Of a stretch of 64,000 nucleotides of DNA, positions 33,037-43,971 are shown piece after piece. Under the pieces are notes generated by a model that ran no database searches, had not been told where the DNA came from, and saw nothing but the letters and a program-made list of their open reading frames with translations. The stretch is from Pseudarthrobacter sp. BIM B-2242 (lineage in GTDB: Bacteria > Actinomycetota > Actinomycetes > Actinomycetales > Micrococcaceae): the NCBI RefSeq assembly GCF_014764445.1, contig NZ_CP061721.1, positions 2,046,001 through 2,110,000 on the forward strand, in the 5' to 3' direction. Every line of letters starts with the position of its first letter. Position 1 is the first letter of the stretch. The translations under genes were made by a program, and so were the position numbers.

Positions 33037-33771
33037 ATGCGACCCTCACCTTCTGTTTCCCCGCTCCGTGCTGTTCTTTGGGATATGGACGGGACCATCG
33101 TGGACACGGAACCCTATTGGATCGCCGCTGAGCGCTCCCTCGTGGAAGCCCATGGCGGAACCTGGTCACACGAACAGGCCACCCAGCTCGTGGGGCAGGC
33201 CCTGACGTTTTCCGCCGGAATCCTGCAGGAGGCCGGTGTCCGGCTGGACACCCGCCAAATCATCGACACGTTGACCGCGGAAGTCATCAGGAACGTTCAA
33301 CGGTCTGTCCCGTGGCGTCCGGGCGCCCGGGAGCTGCTTGACGGCCTGCACCAGGCAGGTGTCAGGTGTGCGCTGGTCACCATGTCGGAGGGGCCCCTTG
33401 CCCGCGAGATCGTGGCGAGCCTGCCCAAACCGTATTTCGAGTTCCTGGTCACCGGCGATACCGTGACGCATGGCAAACCCCACCCCGAGGCTTACCTGAA
33501 GGCCGTGGAACTGCTCCAGGACTCAGATCCCGGCCTGACCATCGGCCACTGTGTTGCACTGGAAGATTCGGGACCGGGTGTCGCAGCGGCGGTGGCATCC
33601 GGAGTGGCCACCGTGGCCATTCCCCATATTGCCCCGCTGCCGGCAGATCCCCGGCACACCACGTGGGACTCACTGGCAGGGCGGACGGTTTCCGAGCTGG
33701 AAGCGATCGCGGCCGCAAGCATGACCGAATTCGCGGCCACGTTGGCGGCGACGCCCGGGAGAACATCGTGA
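33037..33771 (+). CDS. HAD-superfamily phosphatase (beta-phosphoglucomutase-like)
   Basis: 244 residues. Motif I is LWDMDGTIVDTEPYW with the nucleophile Asp and general acid Asp; motif II is ALVTMSEGPL (Thr), motif III is THGKPHPEAYLKA (Lys) and motif IV ALEDSGPGVAAAVASG. The helical cap between motifs I and II places it in subclass I. It removes a phosphate from a small molecule; substrate not predictable. It overlaps the following site-2 protease by four bases (GTGA), so they are coupled. Confidence 0.93.
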   Translation: MRPSPSVSPLRAVLWDMDGTIVDTEPYWIAAERSLVEAHGGTWSHEQATQLVGQALTFSAGILQEAGVRLDTRQIIDTLTAEVIRNVQRSVPWRPGARELLDGLHQAGVRCALVTMSEGPLAREIVASLPKPYFEFLVTGDTVTHGKPHPEAYLKAVELLQDSDPGLTIGHCVALEDSGPGVAAAVASGVATVAIPHIAPLPADPRHTTWDSLAGRTVSELEAIAAASMTEFAATLAATPGRTS

Positions 33772-34934
33772 GTGAATCGCCCGCTCCCGCACGTCGGGAA
33801 GGAATCCGCCTCGGCCGCATCGCCGGGATCCCCATCATTCTGGCGTACTCCTGGTTTGTGATTGCAGCGTTCACTGTCATCGTCTACGGACCGGTGCTGC
33901 TGGAACGCAATCCCGGATTCGGCATTACCGCCTACTATGTGGCGTTCGCCTACGCCTTACTGCTGCTCATTTCAGTCCTTGTCCACGAGCTGGCGCATGC
34001 CCTTACCGCCAAGGTCTACGGCTGGCCCACCCAGAAAATCGTGCTGAACCTCTGGGGCGGCCACACGCAGTTCGAAAACTTCACGGCCACCCCGGCACGG
34101 TCAGTGATCGTGGCGCTGGCAGGGCCGGCAGCCAACCTGGTCCTGGCGGGAGCAGCCTGGCTGGTCCTGTCCGGTGCGAGCATGGGCGTTGTGGCAGACA
34201 CCCTGACCAACATCTTTATGTGGGCCAACTTCGTCATTGGTATCTTCAACGTCCTGCCGGGCCTGCCGCTGGACGGCGGACGAATTGTTGAATCTGCCGT
34301 CTGGAAGGCCACCGGCAGCCAGGCCAAAGGCACGGTGGCCGCCGGCTGGGCCGGCCGTGTCATCGTTGTGGGCCTGGGCCTGTGGTTCATCGCCATGCCC
34401 CTGCTTGCCGGGGTGACGCCGGACTTCAGCCTCCTCATGATCACAGTCCTCGTTGCCGGCTTCCTCTGGATGGGCGCCAGCGCCGCTATCCGGCAGGGAA
34501 CCATGCGCGGCAGGCTGCATCTGGTGAGCGCCACCGCCCTTGCTGCTCCCGCCGTCGGAATTCCAGCCACAGCCACCGTCGCCGATATCCGCCGGGTGTC
34601 CGTAAACGGGACTCCCGCGGTTGTTGTGTGCGGTCCGGGGGGGCGCCCGCAAGGCGTGGTGGACAGCCGCGCCCTGGCTGCCGTTCCGGAGTCCGCCGCC
34701 GTGTCAACTCCAGCGACGGCGGTGTCCTACGCCCTTGCGGCGGGCGCCTATGTGCCTGAATGGTCGCAGGGACAGGAACTGATCCAGTACCTCTCCCAGC
34801 TTGAGGGACACGAGTATGCCGTGGTGGACCACAACGGCACCGTGACCGGCCTGCTCTCGCAAAACGCGGTAGTAGTGGCCATTACCGGCAAGGAAGGCCG
34901 GCCCAATAAGCACGCGCAGGGCCAAAACCGGTAG
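33768..34934 (+). CDS. Site-2 protease family protein with CBS region (Rip3-like)
   Basis: 388 residues with about six membrane helices in residues 20-245 and a cytoplasmic CBS-like region (about 265-375, ending EYAVVDHNGTVTGLLSQ). Zinc ligands are HELAH at 73-77 and the Asp in LPGLPLDGGRIVE. This is the architecture of intramembrane metalloproteases with CBS domains, which cleave membrane-bound regulators and may sense nucleotides. GTG start at 33768, coupled to the HAD gene; longer forms of this frame run over that gene and are not credible. Confidence 0.9.
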   Translation: MSESPAPARREGIRLGRIAGIPIILAYSWFVIAAFTVIVYGPVLLERNPGFGITAYYVAFAYALLLLISVLVHELAHALTAKVYGWPTQKIVLNLWGGHTQFENFTATPARSVIVALAGPAANLVLAGAAWLVLSGASMGVVADTLTNIFMWANFVIGIFNVLPGLPLDGGRIVESAVWKATGSQAKGTVAAGWAGRVIVVGLGLWFIAMPLLAGVTPDFSLLMITVLVAGFLWMGASAAIRQGTMRGRLHLVSATALAAPAVGIPATATVADIRRVSVNGTPAVVVCGPGGRPQGVVDSRALAAVPESAAVSTPATAVSYALAAGAYVPEWSQGQELIQYLSQLEGHEYAVVDHNGTVTGLLSQNAVVVAITGKEGRPNKHAQGQNR

Positions 34935-35041
34935 AGTTACGTGCCGGCCGTGCACTGCCGCCGCATGGCCGCCCGTGCTGCACGCATCATGCGGACTCAT
35001 CGATGTGTGGCCCCACAGTCTTACAAGAGCGAGGAAATTTC

Positions 35042-36103
35042 ATGAGCAGCGAATCTGCCGCCGCAACCGCAGCACCATCCACAACCGGTGCCGCCGCCGA
35101 CGGCGTCCAGCCGGTGGGAGCGGCCCGCCGCCGCGGGCCTTTCCGCGAAGGCGAGCGGGTCCAACTGACCGACGAGCGTGGCCGCATGAACACCATCACG
35201 CTCGAAAGCGGCGGCGCCTTCCACACCCACCGCGGGTTCCTGAATCACGACGAGATCATCGGCAAGGCTGACGGCTCTGTTGTCGTAAACAACGTTGGCC
35301 AGCAGTATCAGACGCTGCGTCCGCTGCTTTCGGACTTCGTCCTGTCCATGCCCCGGGGCGCCGCTGTGGTCTACCCGAAGGACGCCGGCCAGATTGTCAC
35401 CATGGCTGACATTTTCCCCGGCGCCAGGGTGGTGGAGGCCGGCGTGGGCTCCGGTGCCCTGTCCATTTCACTGCTGCGGGCTGTGGGCGACAACGGCTAC
35501 CTGCACTCTTTTGAACGCCGCGAAGAATTCGCCGACATCGCCCGGGGCAACGTCGAAACCATTTTCGGCGGCCCGCACCCGGCCTGGAAAATTTCGCTGG
35601 GCGACTTCCAGGAGGAAGTAGTCCGCAACGAGGCCCCCGGTTCCGTGGATCGGGTGGTGCTGGACATGCTGGCCCCCTGGGAATGCCTTGACGCGGTAGC
35701 TACAGTGCTGGCGCCGGGCGGTGTGTGGATCAATTATGTCGCCACGGTCACGCAGCTTTCCCGGACCGCGGAGGCCATCCGGGCGGACGGCCGCTTCACC
35801 GAACCCGATGCCTGGGAGTCCATGGTCCGCGGCTGGCACCTGGAGGGCCTGGCCGTGCGCCCGGACCACCGGATGGTGGCCCACACGGGCTTCCTCCTGG
35901 TCACCCGCCGGCTCGCCGACGGCGTTACCGGGATCTCGGTCAAGCGGCGCCCCTCCAAAACGGATTTCAACGAGGAAGACGTCAATGCCTGGACGCCCGG
36001 TGCGGTGGGCGAGCGGCTCGTCTCGGACAAAAAACTCCGCCGGGCCGCGCGTGATGCCATCGCCGGAACCAACGTCAAGGACACACCGGAGATCACGAAC
36101 TAG
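35042..36103 (+). CDS. trmI: tRNA (adenine-58-N1)-methyltransferase
   Basis: 353 residues, class I SAM methyltransferase. RRGPFREGERVQLTDERGR opens the N-terminal beta domain; YPKDAGQIVTMADIFPGARVVEAGVGSGALS contains the SAM-binding motif, and DRVVLDMLAPWE is the catalytic-site motif of TrmI. It methylates A58 in the T loop of tRNAs. The N-terminal 20 residues are low-complexity. The ATG at 35042 has GAGGAAATTTC upstream. In actinobacteria this gene usually precedes the proteasome ATPase, as here. Confidence 0.94.
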   Translation: MSSESAAATAAPSTTGAAADGVQPVGAARRRGPFREGERVQLTDERGRMNTITLESGGAFHTHRGFLNHDEIIGKADGSVVVNNVGQQYQTLRPLLSDFVLSMPRGAAVVYPKDAGQIVTMADIFPGARVVEAGVGSGALSISLLRAVGDNGYLHSFERREEFADIARGNVETIFGGPHPAWKISLGDFQEEVVRNEAPGSVDRVVLDMLAPWECLDAVATVLAPGGVWINYVATVTQLSRTAEAIRADGRFTEPDAWESMVRGWHLEGLAVRPDHRMVAHTGFLLVTRRLADGVTGISVKRRPSKTDFNEEDVNAWTPGAVGERLVSDKKLRRAARDAIAGTNVKDTPEITN

Positions 36104-36186
36104 TCCACATTTCGGGAGTCTCCAGCAGTACCTGCCATCTTGGGGCTAAGGTCTTAAGAAGAAGAGCAGGAAGGGGCTGATGCATC

Positions 36187-37938
36187 ATGGAGACGCCGAA
36201 TCGGGACTCCGGACGTACACCGGCGGAGCAGGCTGCCGCCAACGAACTGTCGGTTGCGGACCGGCAGGTCAACGTCCTCCGGGACAAACTCAGGCACATA
36301 GACCGCCAGCTGGCTGCCGCCACGCAGAACAACGCCAAGTTGGTCAGCATGCTGGAAGCGGCTAAAGCCGAAATCCTGCGCCTGAAAAACGCCCTGGACC
36401 AGGAAGGACAGCCCCCGTACAGCTTCGGCACCATCCTGCAGCTGAATCCCCGCCGCATGCCGTCGGCGGGGAACAGCGGGCAGGCCGCCACGGAGGAATC
36501 CGCGGACATCTTCAACGCCGGACGGAAGATGCGGGTGGGCATCAGCCCGCTGGTCAACATCAACCAGCTGGCCGTCGGCCAGGAAGTCCTGCTCAACGAG
36601 GCACTGCTGATTGTCGCCGGCCTCGGTTACGAGCGTGCCGGCGAGCTGGCAACCCTCAAGGAAATGCTGGGCACGGACCGCGCACTGGTGGTGGGCCGCG
36701 CTGATGAGGAACGGGTCATCCGGCTCTCCGGCGCCCTGCTCAGCGAAAAGCTGCGGGTGGGGGACGCCCTGTCCATCGATTCGCGCACAGGGTATGCCCT
36801 CGAAAAGGTGCCCCGCTCCGAGGTGGAAAACCTCGTCCTCGAAGAAGTCCCGGATATCACCTATGAAGACATTGGTGGCCTCGGCCCGCAAATCGAGCAG
36901 ATCCGCGACGCCGTGGAACTGCCGTTCCTGCACCCGGACCTCTACCGCGAACACGGCCTGAAGGCGCCCAAGGGCATTCTCCTGTACGGTCCGCCAGGGT
37001 GCGGGAAAACCCTGATCGCCAAGGCTGTGGCCAACTCCCTTGCCGCGCGGGCGGCCGAACGGTCCGGCAATGTCGATCTGAAAAGCTACTTCCTCAACAT
37101 CAAGGGCCCCGAACTCCTGGACAAATATGTGGGGGAGACGGAGCGCCATATCCGCCTGATCTTCTCGCGGGCGCGGGAGAAGGCCTCGGACGGCAGCCCC
37201 GTCGTGGTTTTCTTTGATGAGATGGATTCGCTCTTCCGCACCCGCGGAACGGGCATATCTTCCGACGTCGAAACCACCATCGTGCCCCAGCTCCTGAGCG
37301 AGATCGACGGCGTGGAGCGGCTGGATAACGTCATTGTTATCGGTGCTTCCAACCGTGAGGACATGATCGACCCCGCCATTCTCCGTCCCGGCCGGCTTGA
37401 CGTGAAGGTCAAGATCCAGCGCCCCGATGCCGAGGCCGCGGCTGATATTTTCAACAAGTACATCACCACTGACCTGCCCTTCCACGAGTCGGATCTCGCA
37501 GAGCACAGCGGTGATGTCCAGGCCACGGTGGACGCCATGGTCCAGCGGACTGTCGAAGCCATGTACTCCACGGAAAAGTCCAACGAGTACCTGGAGGTCA
37601 CCTACGCCAACGGTGATACCGAGATGCTCTACTTCAAGGACTTCAACTCCGGTGCCGTGGTCCAGAATGTTGTGGACCGGGCCAAGAAGTACGCCATCAA
37701 AGACCTCCTGACCCTGCATCAAAAGGGCCTCCGGATCGAGCATCTGCTGCGCGCAGTGGTGGACGAATTCCGTGAACACGAGGATATGCCGAACACCACC
37801 AACCCGGACGACTGGGCACGGATCTCGGGCAAGAAGGGGGAGCGGATCACCTATATCCGCACCATCGTCCAGGGCAAAGCGGGGCAGGAGCCAGGCAAGT
37901 CCATCGAAACGATGCCCAGCACGGGACAGTACCTATGA
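36187..37938 (+). CDS. arc: Proteasome-associated AAA+ ATPase (Mpa/ARC)
   Basis: 583 residues. Residues 20-75 form the coiled coil that binds Pup ([17 protein letters not shown]), then an OB-fold domain, then the AAA module with Walker A GPPGCGKT (268-275) and Walker [10 protein letters not shown] (Asp344, Glu345). The C-terminal GQYL is the motif that docks into the proteasome alpha ring. It unfolds pupylated proteins and feeds them to PrcA/PrcB. It overlaps dop by four bases (ATGA). An AGGAAGGGG ribosome site lies 12 nt before the start. Confidence 0.98.
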   Translation: METPNRDSGRTPAEQAAANELSVADRQVNVLRDKLRHIDRQLAAATQNNAKLVSMLEAAKAEILRLKNALDQEGQPPYSFGTILQLNPRRMPSAGNSGQAATEESADIFNAGRKMRVGISPLVNINQLAVGQEVLLNEALLIVAGLGYERAGELATLKEMLGTDRALVVGRADEERVIRLSGALLSEKLRVGDALSIDSRTGYALEKVPRSEVENLVLEEVPDITYEDIGGLGPQIEQIRDAVELPFLHPDLYREHGLKAPKGILLYGPPGCGKTLIAKAVANSLAARAAERSGNVDLKSYFLNIKGPELLDKYVGETERHIRLIFSRAREKASDGSPVVVFFDEMDSLFRTRGTGISSDVETTIVPQLLSEIDGVERLDNVIVIGASNREDMIDPAILRPGRLDVKVKIQRPDAEAAADIFNKYITTDLPFHESDLAEHSGDVQATVDAMVQRTVEAMYSTEKSNEYLEVTYANGDTEMLYFKDFNSGAVVQNVVDRAKKYAIKDLLTLHQKGLRIEHLLRAVVDEFREHEDMPNTTNPDDWARISGKKGERITYIRTIVQGKAGQEPGKSIETMPSTGQYL

Positions 37939-39611
37939 CAGCAGTGCCCGAACGCCCCTCCACTGGGGAGTCGCTGCCGGTCGGCGGGGCCATGCGGGTG
38001 ATGGGGGCAGAGACCGAGTACGGCATCCATGCCCCGTCCGCCCCGGGGGCCAACGCCACGATGATGTCCGCTCGTGTTGTCCAGGCGTACGCCCAGGTGA
38101 CGCGGCAGCGGGCTGCCGGTGGTGCTGAGACGCGCTGGGACTACACCGATGAGGAGCCCCTGCACGATGCCCGCGGCTGGACCCTCGAGCGCGCGTCAGC
38201 GCACCCGAGCCAGCTGACGGACCAGCCTCCGGTACTCGACGCGGAGGCAGTGGCCCTGGCCTACGGCCGCGAGGAGCTCGAGCTGGACGGTGAGGACGAG
38301 GCCGGCAGCCTGCTGATGAACATGGTGCTTGGAAACGGCGCCCGCCTTTACGTCGACCACGCCCACCCGGAATACTCCAGCGCCGAGGTAACCAATCCCC
38401 GCGATGCGGTGATCTGGGACGCCGCCGGGGACCTCGTGGCGCTGGCAGCCGTACGGCGCCTGGCAGCAGATCCCGAGCTGCCCCCGGTCAATCTCTATAA
38501 AAACAACACGGACAACAAGTCCGTCTCCTACGGTTCGCACGAGAACTACCTCATGCCAAGGTCCGTGCCGTTCGGGGACATCGTTCGGGGCCTGACGCCG
38601 TTCTTCGTCACCCGCCAGATCATCTGCGGGGCGGGGCGCGTCGGGCTGGGACAGGACAGCTCCACCCCCGGATACCAGATCAGCCAGCGGGCTGACTTCT
38701 TCGAAGCCGAAGTCGGCCTGGAAACCACGATTCGCCGCCCCATCATCAATACCCGTGATGAACCCCACGCCACCGCCGACAAATACCGCCGCCTGCACGT
38801 CATCATCGGCGACGCTAACCTCAGCCAGTCCTCGAACTACCTCAAATTCGGCACAACGGCGTTGGTCCTGAGCCTCATCGAGGCGGGCCTGGCTCCGAAG
38901 GTCGAAGTCCACGAACCCGTGTCCGCCTTGCAGGCGGTCAGCCACGACACCTCGCTGACGGCAAAGCTCAGGCTTCTGGACGGCCGTCGGGTAACGGCCC
39001 TGGACTTGCAGTGGATCTACCACGAGGCAGCCGCCAAACTGGCGCAGGACACCGGTGTTGCCGACGCTGTGGACGGGGACGGCCACACCCACGAGGTACT
39101 GGAGCGCTGGGCCACCACCCTGACTCAGCTCGATTCAGACAGGGGCGCTGCAGCCACATCCGTCGAATGGCTCGCGAAACTTTCGCTTCTGGAGGGCTAC
39201 CGCGACCGGGACAACCTGGCCTGGAATGACGCGAGGCTTGGCCTCGTGGACCTCCAGTGGGCCGACATCAGGCCGGAGAAGGGTCTTTACTACCGCTTCC
39301 TGGCCAGGAACCGCATGCAGCGGCTTGTAGAGGACTCGGCGATCGCCGCAGCGGTGACCGAACCGCCGTCGGACACGCGTGCTTTCTTCCGCGGACACTG
39401 CATCAGCCGCTTTGGCAAAGATGTGGTGGGGGCCAGCTGGGACTCCGTCATCTTCGATGTCCCGGGCTACGGCCGGTTGCAGCGCGTGCCAACACGGGAG
39501 CCACTGCGAGGCACTAAAGCCCTCACGGGAGGGCTCTTTGCCCGCCACCGCACGGCCGGACCGTTCCTCGCTGAACTCCTCGGGCATAACACCCCTCCGC
39601 CTCCGGCGTAA
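37935..39611 (+). CDS. dop: Depupylase / Pup deamidase
   Basis: 558 residues, longer than the roughly 500 of mycobacterial Dop, due mainly to an N-terminal extension and an insertion after residue 50. The glutamine-synthetase-like ATP site begins at [36 protein letters not shown] and INTRDEPHA are the other conserved blocks. It converts the C-terminal Gln of Pup to Glu and removes Pup from substrates. It directly precedes pup, whose Gln ending requires it. Confidence 0.97.
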   Translation: MTAVPERPSTGESLPVGGAMRVMGAETEYGIHAPSAPGANATMMSARVVQAYAQVTRQRAAGGAETRWDYTDEEPLHDARGWTLERASAHPSQLTDQPPVLDAEAVALAYGREELELDGEDEAGSLLMNMVLGNGARLYVDHAHPEYSSAEVTNPRDAVIWDAAGDLVALAAVRRLAADPELPPVNLYKNNTDNKSVSYGSHENYLMPRSVPFGDIVRGLTPFFVTRQIICGAGRVGLGQDSSTPGYQISQRADFFEAEVGLETTIRRPIINTRDEPHATADKYRRLHVIIGDANLSQSSNYLKFGTTALVLSLIEAGLAPKVEVHEPVSALQAVSHDTSLTAKLRLLDGRRVTALDLQWIYHEAAAKLAQDTGVADAVDGDGHTHEVLERWATTLTQLDSDRGAAATSVEWLAKLSLLEGYRDRDNLAWNDARLGLVDLQWADIRPEKGLYYRFLARNRMQRLVEDSAIAAAVTEPPSDTRAFFRGHCISRFGKDVVGASWDSVIFDVPGYGRLQRVPTREPLRGTKALTGGLFARHRTAGPFLAELLGHNTPPPPA

Positions 39612-39696
39612 ACCGCGCCGGCAGGCGTTCAGCGTGGCAATATGGGCGTATCAGCAGATCCGCCCGGATCCGATGATTCCCGAAGGAGAGATCACA

Positions 39697-39900
39697 ATGG
39701 CAGGCCAGGAACAGCAGCAGCCACAATCGCGCGATACCGAGGTCGAGGAAGACATCCCCGCGACGCCCCCGGCGGCCCCCGAAGCCCAGGCCTCGGACGC
39801 TACCCAAGGCGTTGATGACCTCCTGGACGAAATTGACGGCGTCCTTGAGTCCAACGCGGAGGAGTTCGTCCGCGCCTTCGTTCAAAAAGGCGGCCAGTAA
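39697..39900 (+). CDS. pup: Prokaryotic ubiquitin-like protein Pup
   Basis: 67 residues, disordered N-terminal half ([18 protein letters not shown]) and a helical second half, [20 protein letters not shown], that binds the ATPase coiled coil; it ends in VQKGGQ. The Gln must be deamidated by Dop before PafA ligates Pup through its C-terminal Glu to lysines of targets. Start set by GAAGGAG 7 nt before the ATG; the frame is open upstream but reads into dop. Confidence 0.97.
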   Translation: MAGQEQQQPQSRDTEVEEDIPATPPAAPEAQASDATQGVDDLLDEIDGVLESNAEEFVRAFVQKGGQ

Positions 39901-39980
39901 CCCGGACCCGGATGGTGGCGGACGCCGCGCCGGCCGGAAGCTGTACCGACGTAGAAGGACCACGTTCAAGGAGTTCATCA

Positions 39981-40802
39981 GTGCAGGAATCAACCGCCAA
40001 CCAGGTAGCCGGCAACGCGACGTCGTCATTTACCGAGCATCTGCAGCGGGACCGCCCGGACCTGCTTCCGTACAACCGCGCACTCCCGGCGGCCGCAGCC
40101 GGCGCCACTCCGCTCCAAGTGCCGCATGCAACCACCATCGTGGCGATGAGTTACGGCGGAGGGGTGCTGATGGCCGGTGACCGGCGGGCAACCATGGGCA
40201 ACATGATTGCCAGCCGGCACATCGAGAAGGTCTTCCCGGCAGACAGGTACTCGGTGCTCGGGATCGCCGGCACCGCCGGGATCGCGATCGACCTGACGCG
40301 GCTCTTCCAGGTTGAGCTGGAACACTACGAAAAAATCGAGGGAACGCTCCTAAGCCTCGACGGCAAGGCCAACCGCCTCGGTGCCATGATCCGCGGCAAC
40401 CTGCCCATGGCCCTGCAGGGACTGGCGGTGGTTCCGCTCTTCGCCGGGTTCGACACCACCGCGGGAGTGGGACGGCTGTTCTCCTATGACGTCACGGGCG
40501 GCCGGTATGAGGAACGCGAGCACCACACTGTTGGCTCGGGTTCGGTTTTCGCCCGCGGCGCGCTGAAAAAACTCTGGCGCCCCAACCTGACAGAAGCCGA
40601 GGCGGTGTCCGTTGCCGTGGAGTCCCTCTACGACGCGGCCGACGACGACTCCGCCACGGGCGGCCCGGATCCGGTCCGCCAGTTGTGGCCTGTGGTGTAC
40701 ACCGTGAACAGGGCCGGTGCCCGGCGCGTCCCCGAAACCGAGCTGGCGGCCGTGTCCGGCCGCATCATCGACGCCCGCTCCGCCGAACGACGGGAGGCCT
40801 GA
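39981..40802 (+). CDS. prcB: Proteasome subunit beta
   Basis: 274 residues including a propeptide of about 50. Autocleavage is expected before Thr51 in PHATTIVAM, giving the N-terminal Thr nucleophile; [18 protein letters not shown] supplies the catalytic Asp and the Lys equivalents are in HIEKVFP. The GTG at 39981 is preferred since AAGGAG lies 8 nt upstream and the resulting propeptide has typical length; an earlier GTG would add 23 poorly conserved residues. Forms the two inner rings of the 20S core. One base separates it from prcA. Confidence 0.96.
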   Translation: MQESTANQVAGNATSSFTEHLQRDRPDLLPYNRALPAAAAGATPLQVPHATTIVAMSYGGGVLMAGDRRATMGNMIASRHIEKVFPADRYSVLGIAGTAGIAIDLTRLFQVELEHYEKIEGTLLSLDGKANRLGAMIRGNLPMALQGLAVVPLFAGFDTTAGVGRLFSYDVTGGRYEEREHHTVGSGSVFARGALKKLWRPNLTEAEAVSVAVESLYDAADDDSATGGPDPVRQLWPVVYTVNRAGARRVPETELAAVSGRIIDARSAERREA

Positions 40803-40803
40803 G

Positions 40804-41523
40804 ATGACACAGCAGTTTTATGTCTCGCCTGAACAGCTGATGAAGGACCGTGCGGACTTCGCACGGAAGGGCATCGCCCGCGGCAGGTCAGTGGTGGTAA
40901 TCAGTTGCCAGGACGGGATCGCCCTCGTGGCGGAGAATCCGTCACCGTCACTGCACAAAATCGGCGAAATCTACGACAAGATCGCCTTCGCCGCAGTAGG
41001 AAAATACAACGAATTCGAAAGCCTCCGCCAGGCCGGGGTCCGGTACGCGGATGTCCGGGGCTACTCGTACGACCGTGAAGACGTCACCGCCCGCGGTCTC
41101 GCCAGCGTCTACGCGCAAAGCCTCGGTGCCGTCTTCACCGCCGAGCAGAAACCATTCGAAGTGGAACTTGCCGTGGCCGAGGTGGGTCCTCAGCCGGAAC
41201 AGGACCACCTGTACCGGCTGACGTTCGACGGGTCCATTGCCGACGAACACGGCTTCATTGTGATGGGTGGCCAGGCGGAGCGCGTCTCGTCCGTCATCGC
41301 CGAAGGCTGGCGCTCATCCCTGCGGTTCGCCGGGGCTGTCCGGCTGGCCATCAGCAGCCTGGCGGGCGGCACGGAGCAGAGCGAAGCGGACGCAACCCCG
41401 CCGGCCAAGGCCGTGGAGGTTGCCGTCCTGGACAGGCAGTCGGAGACCGCGAGGGGTTTCCGCCGGGCCTTCCGGCGACTTAACGACGCCGATATCACGG
41501 CGCTGCTTGCGGAGGAGGACTGA
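40804..41523 (+). CDS. prcA: Proteasome subunit alpha
   Basis: 239 residues. [23 protein letters not shown] is the N-terminal gating helix region, and [22 protein letters not shown] the conserved alpha-subunit core. It lacks the catalytic Thr, as expected, and forms the outer rings that dock the ATPase. The C-terminal 30 residues are less conserved. The ATG at 40804 follows the prcB stop by one base. The pafA start follows its stop by one base, so the three are tightly coupled. Confidence 0.97.
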   Translation: MTQQFYVSPEQLMKDRADFARKGIARGRSVVVISCQDGIALVAENPSPSLHKIGEIYDKIAFAAVGKYNEFESLRQAGVRYADVRGYSYDREDVTARGLASVYAQSLGAVFTAEQKPFEVELAVAEVGPQPEQDHLYRLTFDGSIADEHGFIVMGGQAERVSSVIAEGWRSSLRFAGAVRLAISSLAGGTEQSEADATPPAKAVEVAVLDRQSETARGFRRAFRRLNDADITALLAEED

Positions 41524-41524
41524 G

Positions 41525-42889
41525 ATGGACAAGAGAATCTTCGGTATTGAGACCGAGTTCGGTATCTCGTATTCGAGCCCCGATTCACGGCCCCTGGCAC
41601 CTGAGGAAGTGGCGCGGTACCTGTTCCGCAAAGTTGTCAGCTGGGGCCGGTCCTCCAACGTGTTCCTGACCAACGGATCACGGCTGTATCTCGATGTCGG
41701 CTCGCACCCCGAGTACGCCACCGCAGAATGTGATGACCTCGCCCAGCTGGTTGCCCATGACCGCGCCGGCGAGCTGATCCTTGACGACCTCGTGGATGAG
41801 GCGCAGGCGCGGCTCGCCGCAGAGGGGTTCAACGGGACCGTCTACCTGTTCAAGAACAACACCGATTCCGCCGGGAACTCCTACGGAAGCCACGAAAACT
41901 ACCTGATCCCGCGGCGCGGTGAATTCTCCCGGCTCGCGGAGATCCTTATCCCGTTCCTGGTCACGCGGCAGCTGATTGCCGGTGCCGGCAAGATCCTGAA
42001 GACACCGCACGGGGCCACCTATGCATTTTCGCAACGGGCCGACCACATCTGGGAGGGCGTCTCCTCAGCCACCACACGGTCCCGTCCCATCATCAACACC
42101 AGGGACGAACCGCACGCCGACGCCGAGTTCTTCCGCCGGCTCCACGTGATTGTGGGCGATTCCAACATGTCCGAAACCACGGCCCTGCTCAAAGTGGGAA
42201 CTGTGGACCTCATTCTGCGCATGATCGAGGCAGGGGTAATCATGCGTGACATGCGGATGGAAAACCCCATCCGCAGCATCCGCGAGATCTCCCACGACCT
42301 CAGCGGGCGGGCGCTTGTCCGGCTCGCCAACGGCCGCCAGCTCACCGCGCTGGAAATCCAGCAGGAATACCTGACCAAGGTCACCGCCTTTGTGCAGGAA
42401 CATGGGGCGCACAACCCCCACGTTCCGCTCATTCTCGATCTTTGGGAACGGACGCTGAAAGCCATCGAAAGCGGCAACACCAGCACTATCGATACCGAAA
42501 TCGACTGGGCCATCAAAAAGAAGCTGATGGATAACTACCGGGAGCGGCACAGCCTGGGCATGGATGCACCCCGGATCGCCCAGCTCGACCTCACGTACCA
42601 CGACATCTCCCGGACGCGCGGCCTGTATTACCTGCTGCAGTCCAGGGGAGCTGTACGGCGCGTTGTGGATGACACCGTCATCAAGGACGCTGTGGACGCG
42701 CCGCCGCAGACCACCCGGGCGAAACTCCGGGGGGACTTCGTCCGGCGGGCGCAGGAACTTGGCCGGGACTACACCGTGGACTGGGTGCACCTGAAGCTCA
42801 ATGACCGTGCCCACCAGACCATCCTGTGCAAGGATCCGTTCCGCAGCGTCGATGACCGGGTGGATGCCCTCCTGGGCTCTATGGGTTGA
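41525..42889 (+). CDS. pafA: Pup-protein ligase
   Basis: 454 residues, the usual length. [16 protein letters not shown] carries the Glu of the active site; [40 protein letters not shown] and [18 protein letters not shown] are the family blocks. It is homologous to Dop and to carboxylate-amine ligases; it phosphorylates the C-terminal Glu of Pup and couples it to substrate lysines. No other copy is seen in the window. Confidence 0.97.
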   Translation: MDKRIFGIETEFGISYSSPDSRPLAPEEVARYLFRKVVSWGRSSNVFLTNGSRLYLDVGSHPEYATAECDDLAQLVAHDRAGELILDDLVDEAQARLAAEGFNGTVYLFKNNTDSAGNSYGSHENYLIPRRGEFSRLAEILIPFLVTRQLIAGAGKILKTPHGATYAFSQRADHIWEGVSSATTRSRPIINTRDEPHADAEFFRRLHVIVGDSNMSETTALLKVGTVDLILRMIEAGVIMRDMRMENPIRSIREISHDLSGRALVRLANGRQLTALEIQQEYLTKVTAFVQEHGAHNPHVPLILDLWERTLKAIESGNTSTIDTEIDWAIKKKLMDNYRERHSLGMDAPRIAQLDLTYHDISRTRGLYYLLQSRGAVRRVVDDTVIKDAVDAPPQTTRAKLRGDFVRRAQELGRDYTVDWVHLKLNDRAHQTILCKDPFRSVDDRVDALLGSMG

Positions 42890-42999
42890 CGTTCAGGTTC
42901 AGGGGCTATCCTTGACAGGGCCATTATGTGGTCCTGAAGCGGTGCCGGGCACCTGTGTCCTGCACCGCGTCCACCCTGCCCCGACGAAAGTTCTCTTAC

Positions 43000-43911
43000 G
43001 TGCGCCGACTCCTAGCAATCCTTCTCCCCGGTCTGCTGCTGCTGACCGCTTGCGGCGGTACGCCCGCGGCACCGGAACCCACCAGCCAGTCGGCCGGTGA
43101 CACTGCAAAGTTCGACTCCCTGAAACTGACGGACAACGGGGACAAAAAAGCCCCGGGTGTTGAGTTCACCAAGCCGCTTGAAGTGACCGAGCCCACGATC
43201 AAGGTGGTCACCGAGGGCAACGGCGACCGCGTCAAAGCAAACCAGGTCGCCAACTTCTCATACCTGGCCGTAAACGGAACTGACGGATCCACGCTGGAAG
43301 ACACCTTCCCCACCGATCCGGAGGCCCTCGAGCTCAGCGATGACCTCAAGACCGGAAATCCCATCGTCTACAACGCGTTTGTCGGCGCCAAAATTGGTTC
43401 CACCCTGGCACTCGCTGCACCCGGCCAGGCGGGCGCGGAGGGCGCTGCCGCCCAGCCCACACAGCTTTTGCTGATCAAACTGGTCTCCGCGACAGACGTC
43501 ACGCCCCCGCTCGAGAAGCCTGAAGGCGAGACCGTCACCCCGCCGGCCGGACTGCCGACGGTCACGGAAAATGACCAGGGCGTCCCGGAAATCTCCCTCG
43601 AGGGCGCTGCCGCGCCCACCGCCCTCGTGGCACAGGACCTCATCAAGGGCAACGGCCCCGAGGTGAAGGCCACGGACACCGTGGTGGTCAACTACGTCCT
43701 GTACTCCTTCAACGAGAAGAAGCAGCTGGAATCAAGCTTCACCAGCCAGCCGCTGACCAGCCCGCTGAGCGGCCTCATCCAGGGCTGGCAGGAAGGCCTG
43801 GCCGGGAAGACGGTCGGCTCCAGGGTTCTCCTGTCCATCCCGGCAGACAAGGCCTACGGCGCCGAAAAGGGCGACCTGGTGTTCGTCGTTGATATCCTCG
43901 GTGTCAGGTAA
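43000..43911 (+). CDS. FKBP-type peptidyl-prolyl isomerase, lipoprotein
   Basis: 303 residues. The signal peptide ends in the lipobox LTAC, with Cys18 as lipid site (GTG start at 43000). Two FKBP-like segments follow: residues about 60-160 are degenerate, and residues about 195-303 end in GWQEGLAGKTVGSRVLLSIP and VFVVDILGVR, the intact FKBP signature. It is expected to fold secreted proteins outside the membrane. It lies after pafA with a 110-base gap and before a second, cytoplasmic FKBP. Confidence 0.9.
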   Translation: MRRLLAILLPGLLLLTACGGTPAAPEPTSQSAGDTAKFDSLKLTDNGDKKAPGVEFTKPLEVTEPTIKVVTEGNGDRVKANQVANFSYLAVNGTDGSTLEDTFPTDPEALELSDDLKTGNPIVYNAFVGAKIGSTLALAAPGQAGAEGAAAQPTQLLLIKLVSATDVTPPLEKPEGETVTPPAGLPTVTENDQGVPEISLEGAAAPTALVAQDLIKGNGPEVKATDTVVVNYVLYSFNEKKQLESSFTSQPLTSPLSGLIQGWQEGLAGKTVGSRVLLSIPADKAYGAEKGDLVFVVDILGVR

Positions 43912-43971
43912 GTAATCCACGCCTGGGCATCCATGCCACGTAATCCACCCCAACCAACGTCAGGAGCAACC

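Noticed and set aside
36154..37779. 541-residue frame antisense to arc
   Set aside because: Opposite one of the best conserved genes in the window, no motif and no start signals.
42912..42929. TTGACA before the FKBP lipoprotein gene as a promoter
   Set aside because: The -35 match is perfect, but no acceptable -10 lies 16-18 bases downstream, so it is not called.
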